A stretch of DNA of 64,000 nt from Gymnothorax reevesii (GCA_029721435.1 CM056573.1:4517501-4581500); one strand, 5' to 3'; shown: positions 37,633 through 49,260, counted from the stretch's first letter. Numbers and translations are program-made. The notes: generated by a model from the letters alone, not told the origin.

Positions 37633-40389
37633 TTAGGCACCCTGACTTTCTGGATGATAGGCACTAGAAAGAATCTGTTTTGCACCTAGTTCATACACAA
37701 CCTGCTGAAACAATCCTGAAGTGAAATTGCTACCTTGGTCTGACTGAATTTCCCTGGGAAGACCAAACAACGTGAAGAACTTTATCAAAGCCTTCGAGAT
37801 TGCAGTTGCCTTGATGTTACGTAGAGGTATGGCTTCGGGGAATCTGGTAGATGCACACATGATTGTCAACAAGTACTGATTTCCAGATCTAGTCTTGGGT
37901 AATAAACCAACGCAATCAACAATGACCCTAGAGAATGGCTCCCCAAATGCTGGGATAGGCTGCAATGGAGCTACAGGTGGGTCTAACTGGTGTTTTCCAA
38001 CTACCTGACAAGTGTGACAGGTTTTGCAAAAGTTGGAAACGTCTTTCCTAAGCCCAGGCCAAAAGAAGTGTTTCATGATCTTATCAACAGTCTTGTTAAC
38101 ACTAAGATGACCTCCTAAAGGTAAACTATGAGCCATTGTTAAGATCTCATTCCTATAGACCTTCGGAACAACAATTTGCCTGACCACTGCCCAATCTGCA
38201 TTGGCAGGGATATCAGGAGGGCGCCACTTCCGCATCAATACACCATCCTTGAGATAATACCCAACTGGAACTGCATCTATTTCTTTTTCAGGAAGGGCTC
38301 TCCTCTTTAGTACACCAATTTCAGGATCATTAGTTTGCTCCTCAATCAACCGCTTTCTGGACAGAGACAAGTCTCCAGACACATCAGAATCACCAGACCC
38401 ATCCGGCTGGCTGAATAGAGAACTGATAAAAGTATCTGATAAGTCCTCAAACGGAGAAACCATAGTAGGCCAATCAGAGTCATGAGGCGAACCACCTGAG
38501 TCCTGACTATTCAATGTACTGGACGGCACCACAACATCATCTTCTTTAGCCTTCTTTGCCATAGCACGAGTCACTGCGCAAGAAGGATACAGAGATGGGT
38601 CCTCATCCCCATTTTCAGTGCTCGGCTGTGAAGTAAGATGTACAGGGGGAACTACTTTGCCCCCAGCCAGATCATTGCCTAGCAACAGAGAAACATCCTT
38701 TATAGGTAGACTTGACATAAGTCCCACCTTTACCTGTCCTGTAACTAAATCTGACTTCAAGAATATAGAGCGCAGGGGTACAGATACAGTCCTCCCTTCA
38801 ATACCTTGTACAAGTATGAAATCCCCTGAAGCGGTCTCATCACGTAACTCCAAGGAGTCCATCAACAAAAGTGACTGAGAAGCTCCGGTATCCCTTAGGA
38901 TATATATGGGGACAGGAGTAGTATGCTCATTCAGAGCCACAAATCCCTCTGACACAAATGGAAGAAATTCCTCCCTCACAAAGTCAGCTGTATTAGGCTT
39001 TTTAGCCCCACAAGAAGCAGGCAATTTAGCAGATTGGTTATCTACTACAGGGGTTTCTAACCTTGTTTTCACAAAGGCATTTGGTTTGGTATCCTTTTCT
39101 TTTTCTTTCTTCGCTTTAAGGAACCAACAGTTAGTTGTAACATGACCAGATTTCTTGCAATAACTGCAAACTAGACCACTTTTGTCCCTGTCAGCTTTCA
39201 CACTTTGATCAGACCTGTTACTGGATTTCTGAGCACCATCACCAGATTTGTCTTTGTCTTTGGGTGAGGAATCTTGGGTATCACCGTAACCCTTTTTCTG
39301 AAATTGGGACCATTTATTGTTACTGCTAAACTGAAATTTGGACTGATGAGTGAGAACATATTCATCTGCAAATTTGGCAGCTGATTGCAAGTTCAGTGCT
39401 TGCTTCTCATTAAGGTAGGTCTTAACATCATCCTTAACACAGTTCTTGAATTCTTCAACTAACACCATCTCTTTTAGTGAGTTGAAATCATCCTTGACCT
39501 CCATAGAAGTACACCAGCGCTCAAAGCAAACCTGCTTCTCATTAGCAAATTCAACATAAGTCTGATTTTCAGATTTCTTCAGACCTCTGAATTTCTGTCG
39601 GTAAGCCTCTGGAACCAACTCATAAGCTCTCAAAATAACCTTTTTGACAACCTCATAATCAGAGGAATCATCGGCAGACAAAGCCGAATAGGCTTGTTGA
39701 GCTTTACCCTTGAGGACAGTTTGCAACATCAGAGGCCAGTGTTCCTTTGGCCACTGGCAACTCTTTGCTACCTTTTCAAAACACTGGAAATAGTTGTCAA
39801 CATCCTTTTCCGAAAATGGAGGCACCAGTTTTACCTCCTGACTGGCACAAAATTTATTTTCAGTTTCAATTTTAATTTTTAGTTGCTCCATTTGGAGTCT
39901 TTCTTCTCTATCGAATTTCTCTAATTCAAAATCTCTCTGTCTCTGTCTCTCTCTTTCTGCTCTTTCCTCTTTCTCTCTCTCAAATTCTCTTTGTTTTTCT
40001 TCTCTTGCTAATTTTTCTAACTCAAACTGCCTTTGTTTTTCTTTTTCTTCCCTCTCAAATTCTCTTTGTTTTTCTTTTTCCTCCCTTTCTTTTTCTCTTT
40101 CCTCCCTTTCAATCTCTAGCATTTTTAATTTAAGTTCCATTTCTATATTTGGATTTTCCACTGGAAACTGTTCCAGATCTCCTGGTGCAAACACATTTTC
40201 ATCAATGTAATATTCAACTATCTCTCTAGCCAGTCTTGCTTTTCGCATGGCTGGTTTTACCTCTGTCAGCTCCAACTGTCTGCAAATTTCTAGCAGTTCT
40301 GTCTTTTTAAAAGACTTCAAAACCCCTACGGTTGGTGATGCCAAGAAATCATCCATTGCTGTTGTCAATATATATCTAGGAAAATTCAC
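37633..40389 (-). pseudogene. gag-protease-integrase part of the Gmr1-like polyprotein
   Basis: 918 codons open. Residues 83-180 are a highly charged Glu/Arg/Lys coiled-coil region. About 190-350 is a capsid-like region of the type related to vertebrate SCAN domains. C408-x2-C411-x4-H416-x4-C421 is a zinc knuckle (CSYCKKSGHVTTNC). The protease active site DTGAS is at 500-504. An H2C2 zinc-binding segment (GGHLSVNK...CKTCHTC) follows, then the integrase core with D825 (VDCVG) and D884 (SDQGSNF). The frame stops at TAA (37633-37635), directly before the codon of the glutamate expected 35 residues after D884. Otherwise intact; it looks like a single nonsense change. Confidence 0.92.
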
Positions 40390-40449
40390 AAAAACAATTT
40401 CACAATTTGGAATGTTAGATTTTCAATAAATTACTCACACAATGGTCTA

Positions 40450-40471
40450 TCCCGGACCTTGAGCCCCCAAT
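40450..40471 (-). other. candidate primer binding site
   Basis: In element orientation TTGGGGGCTCAAGGTCCGGG follows the 5' LTR after two bases. The first nine bases of TGGGGGCTC and the later GTCCGGGA match the complement of tRNA-Pro 3' ends, with a 3-nt insertion between them. Tentative. Confidence 0.4.
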
Positions 40472-40472
40472 T

Positions 40473-40970
40473 TGTTATGGCCCCAAATTTGTTATTACAT
40501 TTATAACACAACAGCAACAGCAAGGGATGACAAACACAGTTTTAACAACTAAAACACATTTAATTTTTAACAAAGACAAAGACTAATTACAACCTACAAC
40601 TAAAGACCAAGATTGATAAATAAGAAAAAACAGAAATAATTACAGTCCCTTTTTGGTGGGGTGGCTTGGTGATGTCCCGGATGAAGAAAATGCTCAAACA
40701 CAGGCAAAGAAATCCACAAAAGAAACGTCACAGGTCTTGAACAGAATGGCAGGTCTGGTCATCTTCTTGCAATTTCTCCTCCTACTTTACTGTCTCAATT
40801 CTTTTCCTTAGATACTCTTTTGCAGACCCCACCCACATTTAGACCTCTTTTTTTTTATTTTCTGAGACTTGCCCCAGACATGTCCAGGACATGTCTAAAC
40901 ATGACTCAAGTCTGAGCTTAACAAAAAAAAAGGTAAATACTGCCATCTAGTGGCCTATATTCACATTACA
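40473..40970 (-). repeat. 5' LTR of the Gmr1-like element
   Basis: 498 bp, TGTAATGTGAATATAG...GGCCATAACA in element orientation. It has a 9-bp insertion (TCCCGGATG-like) relative to the other LTR near 40674. Confidence 0.93.
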
Positions 40971-41239
40971 GTAGCTTTCAGGAGCTGCACTGGAACTGAG
41001 TCAAACATCAAGTGCTTCAAAGGAGAACACCTGAAGCTTGCTCACCCATTGATAAAACTGATAGCAAAGGGCACATCAACGAGTAAAGAACTGCACCTTT
41101 CAATAAAAAAGGCATTGGTACTGAAAAGTCTGGTTCCATTAAGGAAGTGCGCAAGTCCCTCCCCCTTCCCCTGATGGGCGGGGCCAATCATAACTGCGAG
41201 CAGCTTATTCCTGTATATTTCGCTGCTCTGAATAGAGGT

Positions 41240-42480
41240 AAGAACCTCACAACAGCCCAAGGCCTGGACTGCTGATTCTATTCTATGCCTGTTATGACTG
41301 CGCAGACTGGGACATGCTTAAGGAGTCTTGTTGTGAGATTGAACAGCTCACTGATGTTGTTAGCAGCTATGTGACCTTCTTCCAGAAAAATGTAATTCCG
41401 AAGAAGTTTTTGAAGGTTTACCAAAATAGCAAGCCACGGATGTCAAAAGAATTGAAAATGTCTGTGTACACAAGGAGAAGGGCATTTTGAAAGGGCAGCC
41501 TCTTTGAGTTGAACTGGATAATAAAAAATGAAAGAAGTGAAATTAGGAGAGTGAAACAGAAATACAAAAGAAGGGTAGAGAGCTTAGCAACAATAATTTG
41601 GGTTCTGCCTGAGATGGTTTCAAAACTATTGCTGGTTTAAAAACAAAGGCCACACAAAAGAGATTCTTGATGGTTTTCAATCTGACAAACAGCGGGGAAC
41701 TGAGTTTTTTTTACCTTAGGTTAGACACACTTGATCTTAGCACTGACATTTTAGAACTGAAAAACAAACTAACATGCTCTAGATCTACTCCCTTTGATGA
41801 ATGTTCTGCAGCCAACTCTCTCAAACGCTCCAGAGCTAAGAAAAGCCCAGGGCCTGACAACATAAGTAGCTGCCTCCACTCCTTCTGTATAGAACAATAG
41901 ACCCGCCTCTTCCATTACATTTTTCAAATGTCACTCAACTACAAGAGGGCGCCGAAAACCTGGAACTAGTCCACAGTTATCCTGGTGGCCAAAATAAATC
42001 ATCACAAAGTTTTAACGATTTTACGCCAGTTGGCCTGACTTCTCTAGTCATGAGGCCCTTAGAAAAATAACTGAAACTAGAAGGCACTCAGTAAATCGCA
42101 TACTTCTGTCACACCACTTGTCTGATCTTTCGGTCACAGAATATGTTCCAGATCACTTCCAAAATTATATCAACTCACCCTTGGACTACCAACTATCATC
42201 CTGACAAATTTTGTGCCAAACCGTTCATAACTTTTTGAGTTATCCAGTCAGAAATTTCACACAAACCCACATTTGACTGACATATTGTAATTCCTGCGGA
42301 TCCAGAATCCAGAATATGTTTTGGATCGCTTCCAAAATTTAACCAACTCATCCTTGGACCACCACCTATCATCCTACCAAATTTACTGCCAAACCTTTCC
42401 TAACCTTTTTGAGTTATCCTGTTCACAAACAGACAGACAAACAGATGGGCAGACATGGGTGAAAAAATAACCACCTTGGC
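41240..42480 (+). mobile_element. decayed non-LTR retrotransposon fragment
   Basis: Near 41660-42060 the + strand reads FNLTNSGELSFFYLRLDTLD, LKRSRAKKSPGPDNIS and FHYIFQMSLNYKRAPKTWN, the fingers region of a LINE RT (Rex/CR1-like pattern), with stops. 42130-42260 and 42310-42430 are diverged direct copies of a 3' segment (CAGAATATGTT-GATC-CTTCCAAAATT). It ends AGACAGACAAACAGATGGGC and ACCTTGGCGAAGGTAG, typical of fish LINE tails. The RT piece and the tail may derive from different families. Confidence 0.65.
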
Positions 42481-43322
42481 GAAGGTAGTGAGAACCTGTC
42501 ATCAATACTGGGCGCCTGCTTGACCATCACAGTCAGCGTACAGGACTGAGTGAGCGGTGGTGACAGTGTTCTGCGAGATCTTGGGCATACAGTGGAGTGC
42601 ACTCTCTGAGCTGTTTAACAGACAGGTAGAGAGGGAGGCCAAAGCCATCTTATCTCACCACGCCTATCCCCTCTACTCTGTAGTTCAGTTTTTGCCTTCT
42701 AATTCTCGGTCCAGAGCCCCTCGTTAAGAGTAACAGGTTCAAGCACTGCTTCACCCACCAGCGCTCTTCCGAATGCAGGCCGGGGAATGTATAACAAGCT
42801 CTAAGTGATGCTCACTAGGCGAAGAGTGTATTGTAGTTGAGATAGTTGAGCGTGGATGATTATGATGTTGTTGACAATGATGAATATGTTGTCTATAACG
42901 TCTATGCCATTTATGACAATAATTGTGTCATGTAGGCAGAAATGTTGATCACGTGATCAACATGCCTGGTCACAATGCACTTTTTTTTCCCTCCTGGTGT
43001 ATTCAGCTGGTCACATTCTGCTGCGAGTCACTTCATATGCCTTGTGATTTTCAGATGTTATGGCTGCTGGCTTAGTGTACTGCAAAGGTTGCACACCAGG
43101 TTGTACTGTATTGTATATCTAGGTCTTGTTCTTTTATGAATTGTACTATGCCTTGCTATAAAACCATTTGCCTTCAGTGGACAAAATGAAGTTGAAAGTT
43201 GACATTGACATTGGCAACACACAACCACACATAGAAACCGACTCAAACAAACACTGGACAGCCAATGAATACCCGCCATTACACATTTGCAGGCCTTAAA
43301 TAAGCAATAAACAAATACTCAC

Positions 43323-43468
43323 TTTGTCGACACTCATTCTCTTGAAGGCTGCTTGTAGCACTTTGAAGTTGTGTATGTACTCATGTTCCAGCCGGGCTTG
43401 AAATTTCACTTTCTTCAGAAGGACGCATCCAGGAAAAAGCATGTCCATGAACTGGCAGTACGCAGCCC
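43323..43468 (-). CDS. mapre3: mapre3 coding exon 2 (CH domain)
   Basis: 146 nt, acceptor TTCTTCAG, donor GTGAGT. It encodes [20 protein letters not shown] through [12 protein letters not shown], the core of the calponin-homology domain. A nested pair of MITEs sits 57 bp from its acceptor side, inside intron 1 (43525-43948). Confidence 0.96.
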
Positions 43469-43524
43469 CTGAAGAAGAAGTAGAGACCAGCGCCTGTTTA
43501 AAGAGCTTGTGATCGTGATGCATA

Positions 43525-43948
43525 TTAACCCTTAGAGCAGGCGTCCCCAATCTTTCCCAGAAAGGGCCGGTGTGGGTGCAGGCTTTCATTGCAACCAAAC
43601 AATTCCACACCTGATACTGCTAATCAACCCCTGGACTCTTTGCTAATAAGCTTGATTAGTTGCATCAGGTGTGTAGCTGCTCGGTTGCAAGGAAAGCCTG
43701 CACGCACACCAGCCCTTTCTGGGAAAGATTGGGGACCCCTGCCTTAGAGCGCTTGGGCAACTGTAGTTCCCCAATGATGTGCGATATGAAAATCAGATGC
43801 GGTGGAAAACCTATCATGTGTCCAACTTGTTTAAAAGAGCTCCCGCAGGGGAGCTCTTTTAACAAGTTGCCACATGATTGATTTTCAACAGGTCAGGATA
43901 ATCACATTTTAAATTCCTTGAAAACGTATTCAGTGCTTTCAGAGTTAA
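43525..43948. mobile_element. TTAA-flanked hairpin MITE, copy 2 (interrupted)
   Basis: Same family as 15986-16198: TTAA at 43525 and 43945, GGGCAACTGTAGTTCCCCAA and the AACTTGTTTAAAAGAGCTC hairpin at about 43813-43882. It is interrupted near its left end by another MITE at 43538-43741. Its hairpin arms have mutated. Confidence 0.85.
43538..43741. mobile_element. hAT-type palindromic MITE nested in the TTAA MITE
   Basis: 204 bp, ends CAGGCGTCCCCAATCTTTCC and (reversed) CAGGGGTCCCCAATCTTTCC, with a perfect 8-bp duplication CCTTAGAG at 43530-43537 and 43742-43749. Most of it is an imperfect palindrome around the centre (GAAAGGGCCGG...CCAGCCCTTTC). Confidence 0.9.
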
Positions 43949-44255
43949 TCTTCTTAACATCTTTTTACAAATTATTCTGAACCAAATGTAAACATGTTTG
44001 CATACAAATGAAGTCTTTATGACATTTCTTAAATAAAGAGCAAAAAAAAAAAAATCTATAAAAGGAAAGTAACTTCACAAGAGAATTGACCTATAAAAGT
44101 GATACCCCTGGGACTGAACAGTATTTTAAGAGGAAGCCTTCTGGGCTAAACTATTTAAAATATCTTAAAGTCTTCATGACTGCTTTTCTTTTTAATGAGA
44201 AAGTGTAGAGATGGTTTTGGGTGAGGGGTCCGCAGTGCTCGGGTAGGACACCCAC

Positions 44256-44376
44256 CTGAACACAGCTGCTCCACCTTGGTGTAGGTGAGCTGCAGGGAGT
44301 CGTTGACCCACGCCAGCATGTCATGTCGACTCAGGTTATCGATGGTCACAGAGGTGGAGTACACATTCACTGCCAT
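44256..44376 (-). CDS. mapre3: mapre3 coding exon 1 (start codon, CH domain)
   Basis: ATG at 44376-44374 in the context GGGAGATGG. The exon itself begins at 44383 after a GTTGCAG acceptor, so there is an upstream noncoding exon. It encodes [20 protein letters not shown] through YTKVEQLCS, the canonical EB1/EB3 N-terminus. It ends with one base of Gly before GTGGGT. Confidence 0.96.
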
Positions 44377-44383
44377 CTCCCAG

Positions 44384-46639
44384 CTGCAACATAAAGCAGA
44401 AATTCTAAGTGAGGGATTCAAAAGGGCATAAATCCAGCCAGAGTCTGCTACACAAGTACCCAGAAATCCAAGGGTGACTTGTTGAGGAAGCATGAAAAAG
44501 AATAAACACTCCATGACCAGGAGTCTTCCCACAGGAAATGTCTCCATGGACTGCTTTAGGGGAAGTGTACATTTATCTGTTGACATTCCTTTTTAAAACA
44601 TGAGACAAGAGAGTCTTGAGACATGAGACAACACGATACACCAATGCACCTTTATGGCGATATCCATCCTCTAAAGAATTTCAGCTTAAAAGTAGCATTA
44701 TGAAGGATAAAACCAACCTTAACCTTAGATATTGTTGAATACCAGTAATATGGCTCTGTGTTCAAGATATGGGGTTCCAATTACCTCCTAATACTCAGCT
44801 TCAGGGTTCCGGCCCTCAAATGCTACTAAATGACTTCACCAACTTCAGCGCCTTCAGTTTGAAATCCTACCCAATGATAGATGCATGCTCTCAGCAGTAC
44901 AATCTTCGCCCTCATGCACAGCTTAGTTAACAAGGCACAAGTCAGTGCAAAGCATTGATTGCAATGTGTCCGTCTGCCTCAGCTTCATACGCTCTACAAG
45001 GTGATCTTTGGCTCCCAACTGCTACTGACCTTACGTCACTTTGACCTCCAGAACCTAGTCAGTTCAGCTACCCTCTGAGGGCAGCTACCAAAATACGGCT
45101 ACTTCTCGAGTAGATTTAGCGTGGAAAAGTTATTTGTGATGGACTGTATGACGGAGGGCATGACAGACGGACATACAAACGGGCAACTGGAAAAAACAGT
45201 GGGTGACTGGCACAGAAATACCGCCCTGATTTGCATTACACCTCTTCCAAGTTAGCAGGACAGAGATAATAGCATTTATTTCCGCATAGTTAGCATGTGT
45301 CTCACACACTACCAATAACAGCCTTTGTGTGTTTTACAGTATTAAGGCAAATGAGGGCGTCTACCAACAGTCCTGGACTTCAGGTCAAGACAGCTTTATG
45401 CAGCGCAGTTTCACAAAATATGGAACATTTTTACATGATGTAAACAACTGCAGCTGCTGTAGCCTAGACCTGGCCGCAACTAGGCGCATAAACTACTGCA
45501 AGGCATCAAAAATTTTTTCATTATTTTTGATCTGTTCCCACAAGGAATATTGAGATAAATTTATCGCTAAAAAAAGTTATAATGACATAACAGTAAAAAT
45601 ACTTATACGATTGCCAGGACAGAAATTATCTGAATAATTAACTGTAAATTAAATGTACATGTCTCCAAATTCCATCTGCCCATGTAACATTTTTTCATCA
45701 AAGAGTATAAAAGAGAAATGTGATGAACTATTTCTAAAGACTTAAGTTCGTTTTAGCAAATTAACTGAGAGGGAACAGATGGACAGTGATCATGAGTTAA
45801 AAGGTGAGGATCGTGCAAACGCTAACATACTGCCCAGGGCATGTCCCTGATTTATAACTGATTGATTCCCAATTCGATCTAATGCAACCCAAAAACGATA
45901 AAGAGCGAGTGTACAACTGGTGGAATAGCCATCTTTGCCCTCCTGCCGACATCACACCCTTCACCTGACACCTGATCGTGGCATCAGAGTACATTTCTAG
46001 CACGAGACCATGTGTGACAAACAAGTCAATGTTAGCATTTTGGGTAACACACTTTGCTCCAACAAATCATGACAACAGTCGCACTTCTCGTCCATTTTTG
46101 TCCTGTACATCTCCTGCATTGCCACCATGTATCTATCAGTGTAATTTTAGCCCTGCCCTCTCTCCATGCACTCACCTGATTTTTCATCTTCCGAAGACTC
46201 TGAAACGGTGACACTCGTATAATTTGAGCTCTTTGGTGTCACAAGGTTTTCAGGCTCAGACTTCAGTACCCTTCAGTTTCAGAGAAAACTTGAGCTTCCC
46301 GAATATTTACGGGCAGCCTTGTTGAGAAGGCCGAGCATGCCTCCTGTAGTGCATGCAGGGAATCAGCAGGGACCAAAGTCAGGAGTTCATAACCGTGATG
46401 ACAGGTTGCATTGTCTATTGCGTGAATATTGGACAATTGGCAAAAATGATGAAGTTCACTCGCTTCTTTCTAATTGAGGAAATGTCATTCCTTTGTTTTT
46501 GATGCAGTCGTTCATATGTAGCATCTTCTGACCAATATTTTAGAAGTTGTGGACCGACACATGTACCAATCATCTGAATTGATATGAACAGCCAAAGAGA
46601 GACGGAGGAGGGAACCCACTCGGCTCAGCAGCACATAAG
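44384..46639. other. region upstream of the mapre3 start exon
   Basis: Expected to be 5' intron of mapre3. No noncoding exon, element or ORF that I can support. Confidence 0.4.
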
Positions 46640-47620
46640 AAAGGGTCTGAAAGAGTCAATCTCCTCTTCCCACACTCAACTCAATTGAGTGACCCCTACT
46701 CCTGCCAGAGGTAGACACAGGTCTGTCTTCAACCAAAGCCAGGAAAGCTGCAGGAGTTGATGGGATCTACCCAAAATTTCCAAAAAACCTTGCCTGCAAA
46801 TGAAGGTCACCACTCCCTGGCTGCCTTATTCACCCATGTCCACACCACCAGAACCATCCCAAAGGTCTGGAGAGAGACTACGATCGTTACCCTCCTCAAA
46901 CCTGAGGAGCCTGCAGAGGATCCGGTCAGCTACTGACCCATTTCCCTCCTAGTACAACATGCAAGTTGCTTGAGTACCTTCTTCGAGCGAGGCTCTCACC
47001 TCCGGTAGAGCCTACCTGGCCAAGGGAACAAGCAGGTTTCAGACTTAGTAGAAGCTGTACAGACCAATTATCCGCCCTCACTACCAACACTGAGGCTGGC
47101 TTCCAATGTGCCAAGAAAAGTGGACTTGCTCTCTTCGACCTGTCTTCAGCCTATGAAATTGTCTGGTGACGCGGACTACTGCTAAAAACATCCAGGATCC
47201 TGACATGCCAAACTAATATGGACTGCTAGTCATCCATCCTAAGCAATCACAGATCCAGGGTCTCACCAGGGCAGAGCTCTGTCAGGACCCTAAATGATGG
47301 CCTCCCCCGAGGCTCCATTTTGCCTCTCCTCGTCTTCCACCCCAACCTCCTCCAGAAGGTTGGCTCACACAGATGACCATGCCCTTGCTTTCCAGAGAAC
47401 TTGAACATCATCAGGAGGCTTGCATGCAACAGTTGGGGATCCAATGTGAACACCCTTCACTCTGCAAGTCTAGCCCCAGTCTACTCAAGAGCAGAGAACT
47501 GCTCAACAGCCGCCATACCAAACGAGTCTGCGTGGTCCTGAACTCCGCAGTGCGGGTGGTCACAGGGACACTGAAATCAACACCTCTTCAGGGGCTCCCT
47601 GTCCCCTCCGACATCCCTCC
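46640..47620 (+). mobile_element. decayed non-LTR (LINE) reverse transcriptase fragment
   Basis: The + strand reads, across stops and shifts, VWRETTIVTLLKPEEPAEDP, KLLEYLLRARLSPPVEPTWP, REQAGFRLSRSCTDQLSAL and LALFDLSSAYEIVW. These are RT motifs of LINE elements (the last is the degraded first catalytic Asp region, LSSAYE for LSAAYD). It continues weakly to about 47620. Confidence 0.7.
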
Positions 47621-48317
47621 CCCAAGCATACGCAGTAAGGAAAGAATGGTGAAAGACACGAATGCCATCTAAGCCAACCTCAGTCTTCCCATCCATGAGG
47701 ACCTCAACAACCTGCCGACCATGTGTCTCGTAAGCCTGTCTGGTTGTCCTTTCGATCTCTGGACAACTCTGACATCTAGACTGAATGGCCAGGGCATTAG
47801 CACTTGCCTGCTCCAACTGGGACCACACCACCATTACAGATCCCACAGTGAAGCCGAGCTGTGATTATGACCCCCCACGCAAGCAGCGGCAGACAGGGAA
47901 CTGCATTCGCGTCCTCCACGCAAGCACAGGACACTGCATGCGCACATGGGGGAGGGTCGACAGCCTGCCGGTGACGGTGGCCACCAAGATCAGATAATTC
48001 ACCACATCATGGATGACTGCCATTTTGGGCATTTCATTGGGGCTTCAATGAGCTGGGCAGAATATCCGAAGCTGCCACTGGCTGGCTATCATCACTGCAC
48101 CTGACTTTGTAGATTTGTAACTTGGGGTACTTCCTACAGAAGAAGAAAAATAAATTATCGAAGCAAAGAAGTTATAGAGGTTACAGAACTCTTTTGAGAG
48201 GTATTTAATGAATATTCGTGCTTGTTTGGTCACTTTAGACAGAGGCTGAAGCCATGACTGTCATAACAAAACCGTCTAAGGGCTTAACCCTGCTGCGAAT
48301 AACAAGTGAATTTAAAT
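47621..48317. other. unassigned sequence after the LINE fragment
   Basis: It may include more of the LINE fragment (GC-rich to about 47990), then AT-rich DNA. No supported feature. Confidence 0.4.
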
Positions 48318-49260
48318 ACAACCCCATTTCCATAAATAGTCTGGAGGCTGGGAAAAATTTAAATGAAAACAGAATGCAATAATTTGTAAATCACTCAAAC
48401 CCTATATTTATTTCGAAATTGTTTCAAAGACAACATGTAAAATGATGGAACTGAGAGATGTTGTGGTTTTCTAAAAAAATATCTGCTCATTTTGACTTTG
48501 ATTCTGGCAAAACATTTCAACAAAGTTAATACAGGGCCAACAAACGACTGAAAAAGTCGTATGATGCTAATAAAAATAAATAAAACGGGTGGGAAACCTC
48601 ACAACTGATTAGGTCATTTAGGAATAAGTCAGTAACATGATTGGGAATAAAAATTCTTTCAAAAGTAGAGAGCAACTTCACCACTCTGTAACAGGCAGCA
48701 TGTGCAAATAGTTCTACAATTTAAGAATAATGTTTCCCAATGTAAAATTTTAAAGAATATGGGTAATTTCATCCTCTACAATACACAATATAATTAAAAT
48801 ATTCAAAGAATCTGTAATAATTTCTGTATACAAATGACAAGGCCAAAAACCAATATTGAATGCTTGTGATCTTCAAAACAGACAGGATTCTGTTGTGGAA
48901 ATCACAGCAAGGGCTCAGGAACAGTTCTGTAAACCTTTGTTCGGGATTACTGTTTGTCACGGCATCCACAATGCAAGTTAAAATTCTGTTGTGTAAAACC
49001 AAGCATAATCCAGAAATGATGTCACTGTCTCTGGGCCCTAACACGTTTAAGATAGACTGAGGGGAAGTGCATAGCTGTCCGACCGATCAAAGTGCAAAAT
49101 TCTTTTTGGAAATCATGGCCCTCTGGGCTAAAGAGGCAAGGGACCATCAGTCTTGTTATCAGCACACAGTTCATAAGCCAACATCCATGACAGTACGGGT
49201 GTGCATTAGGGCATATGGCATGGGTAAGTGTGGCCTTTTATGGCTTGGAAAATGGGAAAT
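48318..49260 (+). mobile_element. Tc1/mariner-type transposon, 5' part
   Basis: Begins ACAACCCCATTTCCATAAAT, the TIR shared with 10348. It carries the same leader (GAATGCAATAATTTGTAAAT, AGTCGTATGATGCTAATAAA, TTTAAGATAGACTGAGG) and ends near GTGTGCATTAGGGCATATGG, the point where the fragment at 1-676 begins to match. The 3' half and right TIR are missing. Confidence 0.8.

Larger units (their letters stand above)
34973..40970 (-). mobile_element. Gmr1-like Ty3/gypsy LTR retrotransposon, near complete
   Basis: 5998 bp inserted in mapre3 intron 2, same strand as the gene. It is flanked by GTAG on both sides (34969-34972 and 40971-40974). The LTRs (485 and 498 bp) differ by about seven substitutions and four small indels, so insertion was fairly recent. 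Domain order on one frame is gag, protease, integrase, RT, RNase H: integrase before RT, as in Gmr1 of cod, unlike most gypsy elements. The frame is broken by one TAA. A primer-binding-site-like sequence follows the 5' LTR. Confidence 0.93.
34280..43322 (-). other. mapre3 intron 2
   Basis: 9 kb; two thirds is the Gmr1-like element. 40975-42500 adds a decayed non-LTR RT fragment and its 3' tail repeats. 42500-43322 shows nothing I recognise. 34280-34972 likewise. Confidence 0.6.
43469..44255 (-). other. mapre3 intron 1 (between coding exons 1 and 2)
   Basis: 787 bp, more than half made of the two nested MITEs. The rest has an A-rich run near 44041 and nothing else recognised. Confidence 0.6.
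26780..44383 (-). other. mapre3: mapre3 (EB3) gene, complete coding region in six exons (gene span)
   Basis: MAPRE3/EB3 binds growing microtubule plus ends through its N-terminal calponin-homology domain. It recruits SxIP and CAP-Gly partners through its C-terminal EB-homology coiled coil and acidic EEY/DEY tail. Coding exons run 44376-44256, 43468-43323, 34279-34123, 33066-32918, 31001-30849 and 26848-26780. All borders are AG/GT and the phases are consistent: 795 nt, 264 residues plus stop. The tail ending FAPPDD...DQDEY marks MAPRE3 rather than MAPRE1 or MAPRE2. The human long form is 281 residues. The difference sits in the linker between the domains. The 5' UTR exon and promoter are upstream (higher coordinates) and not certain. 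Confidence 0.95.
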
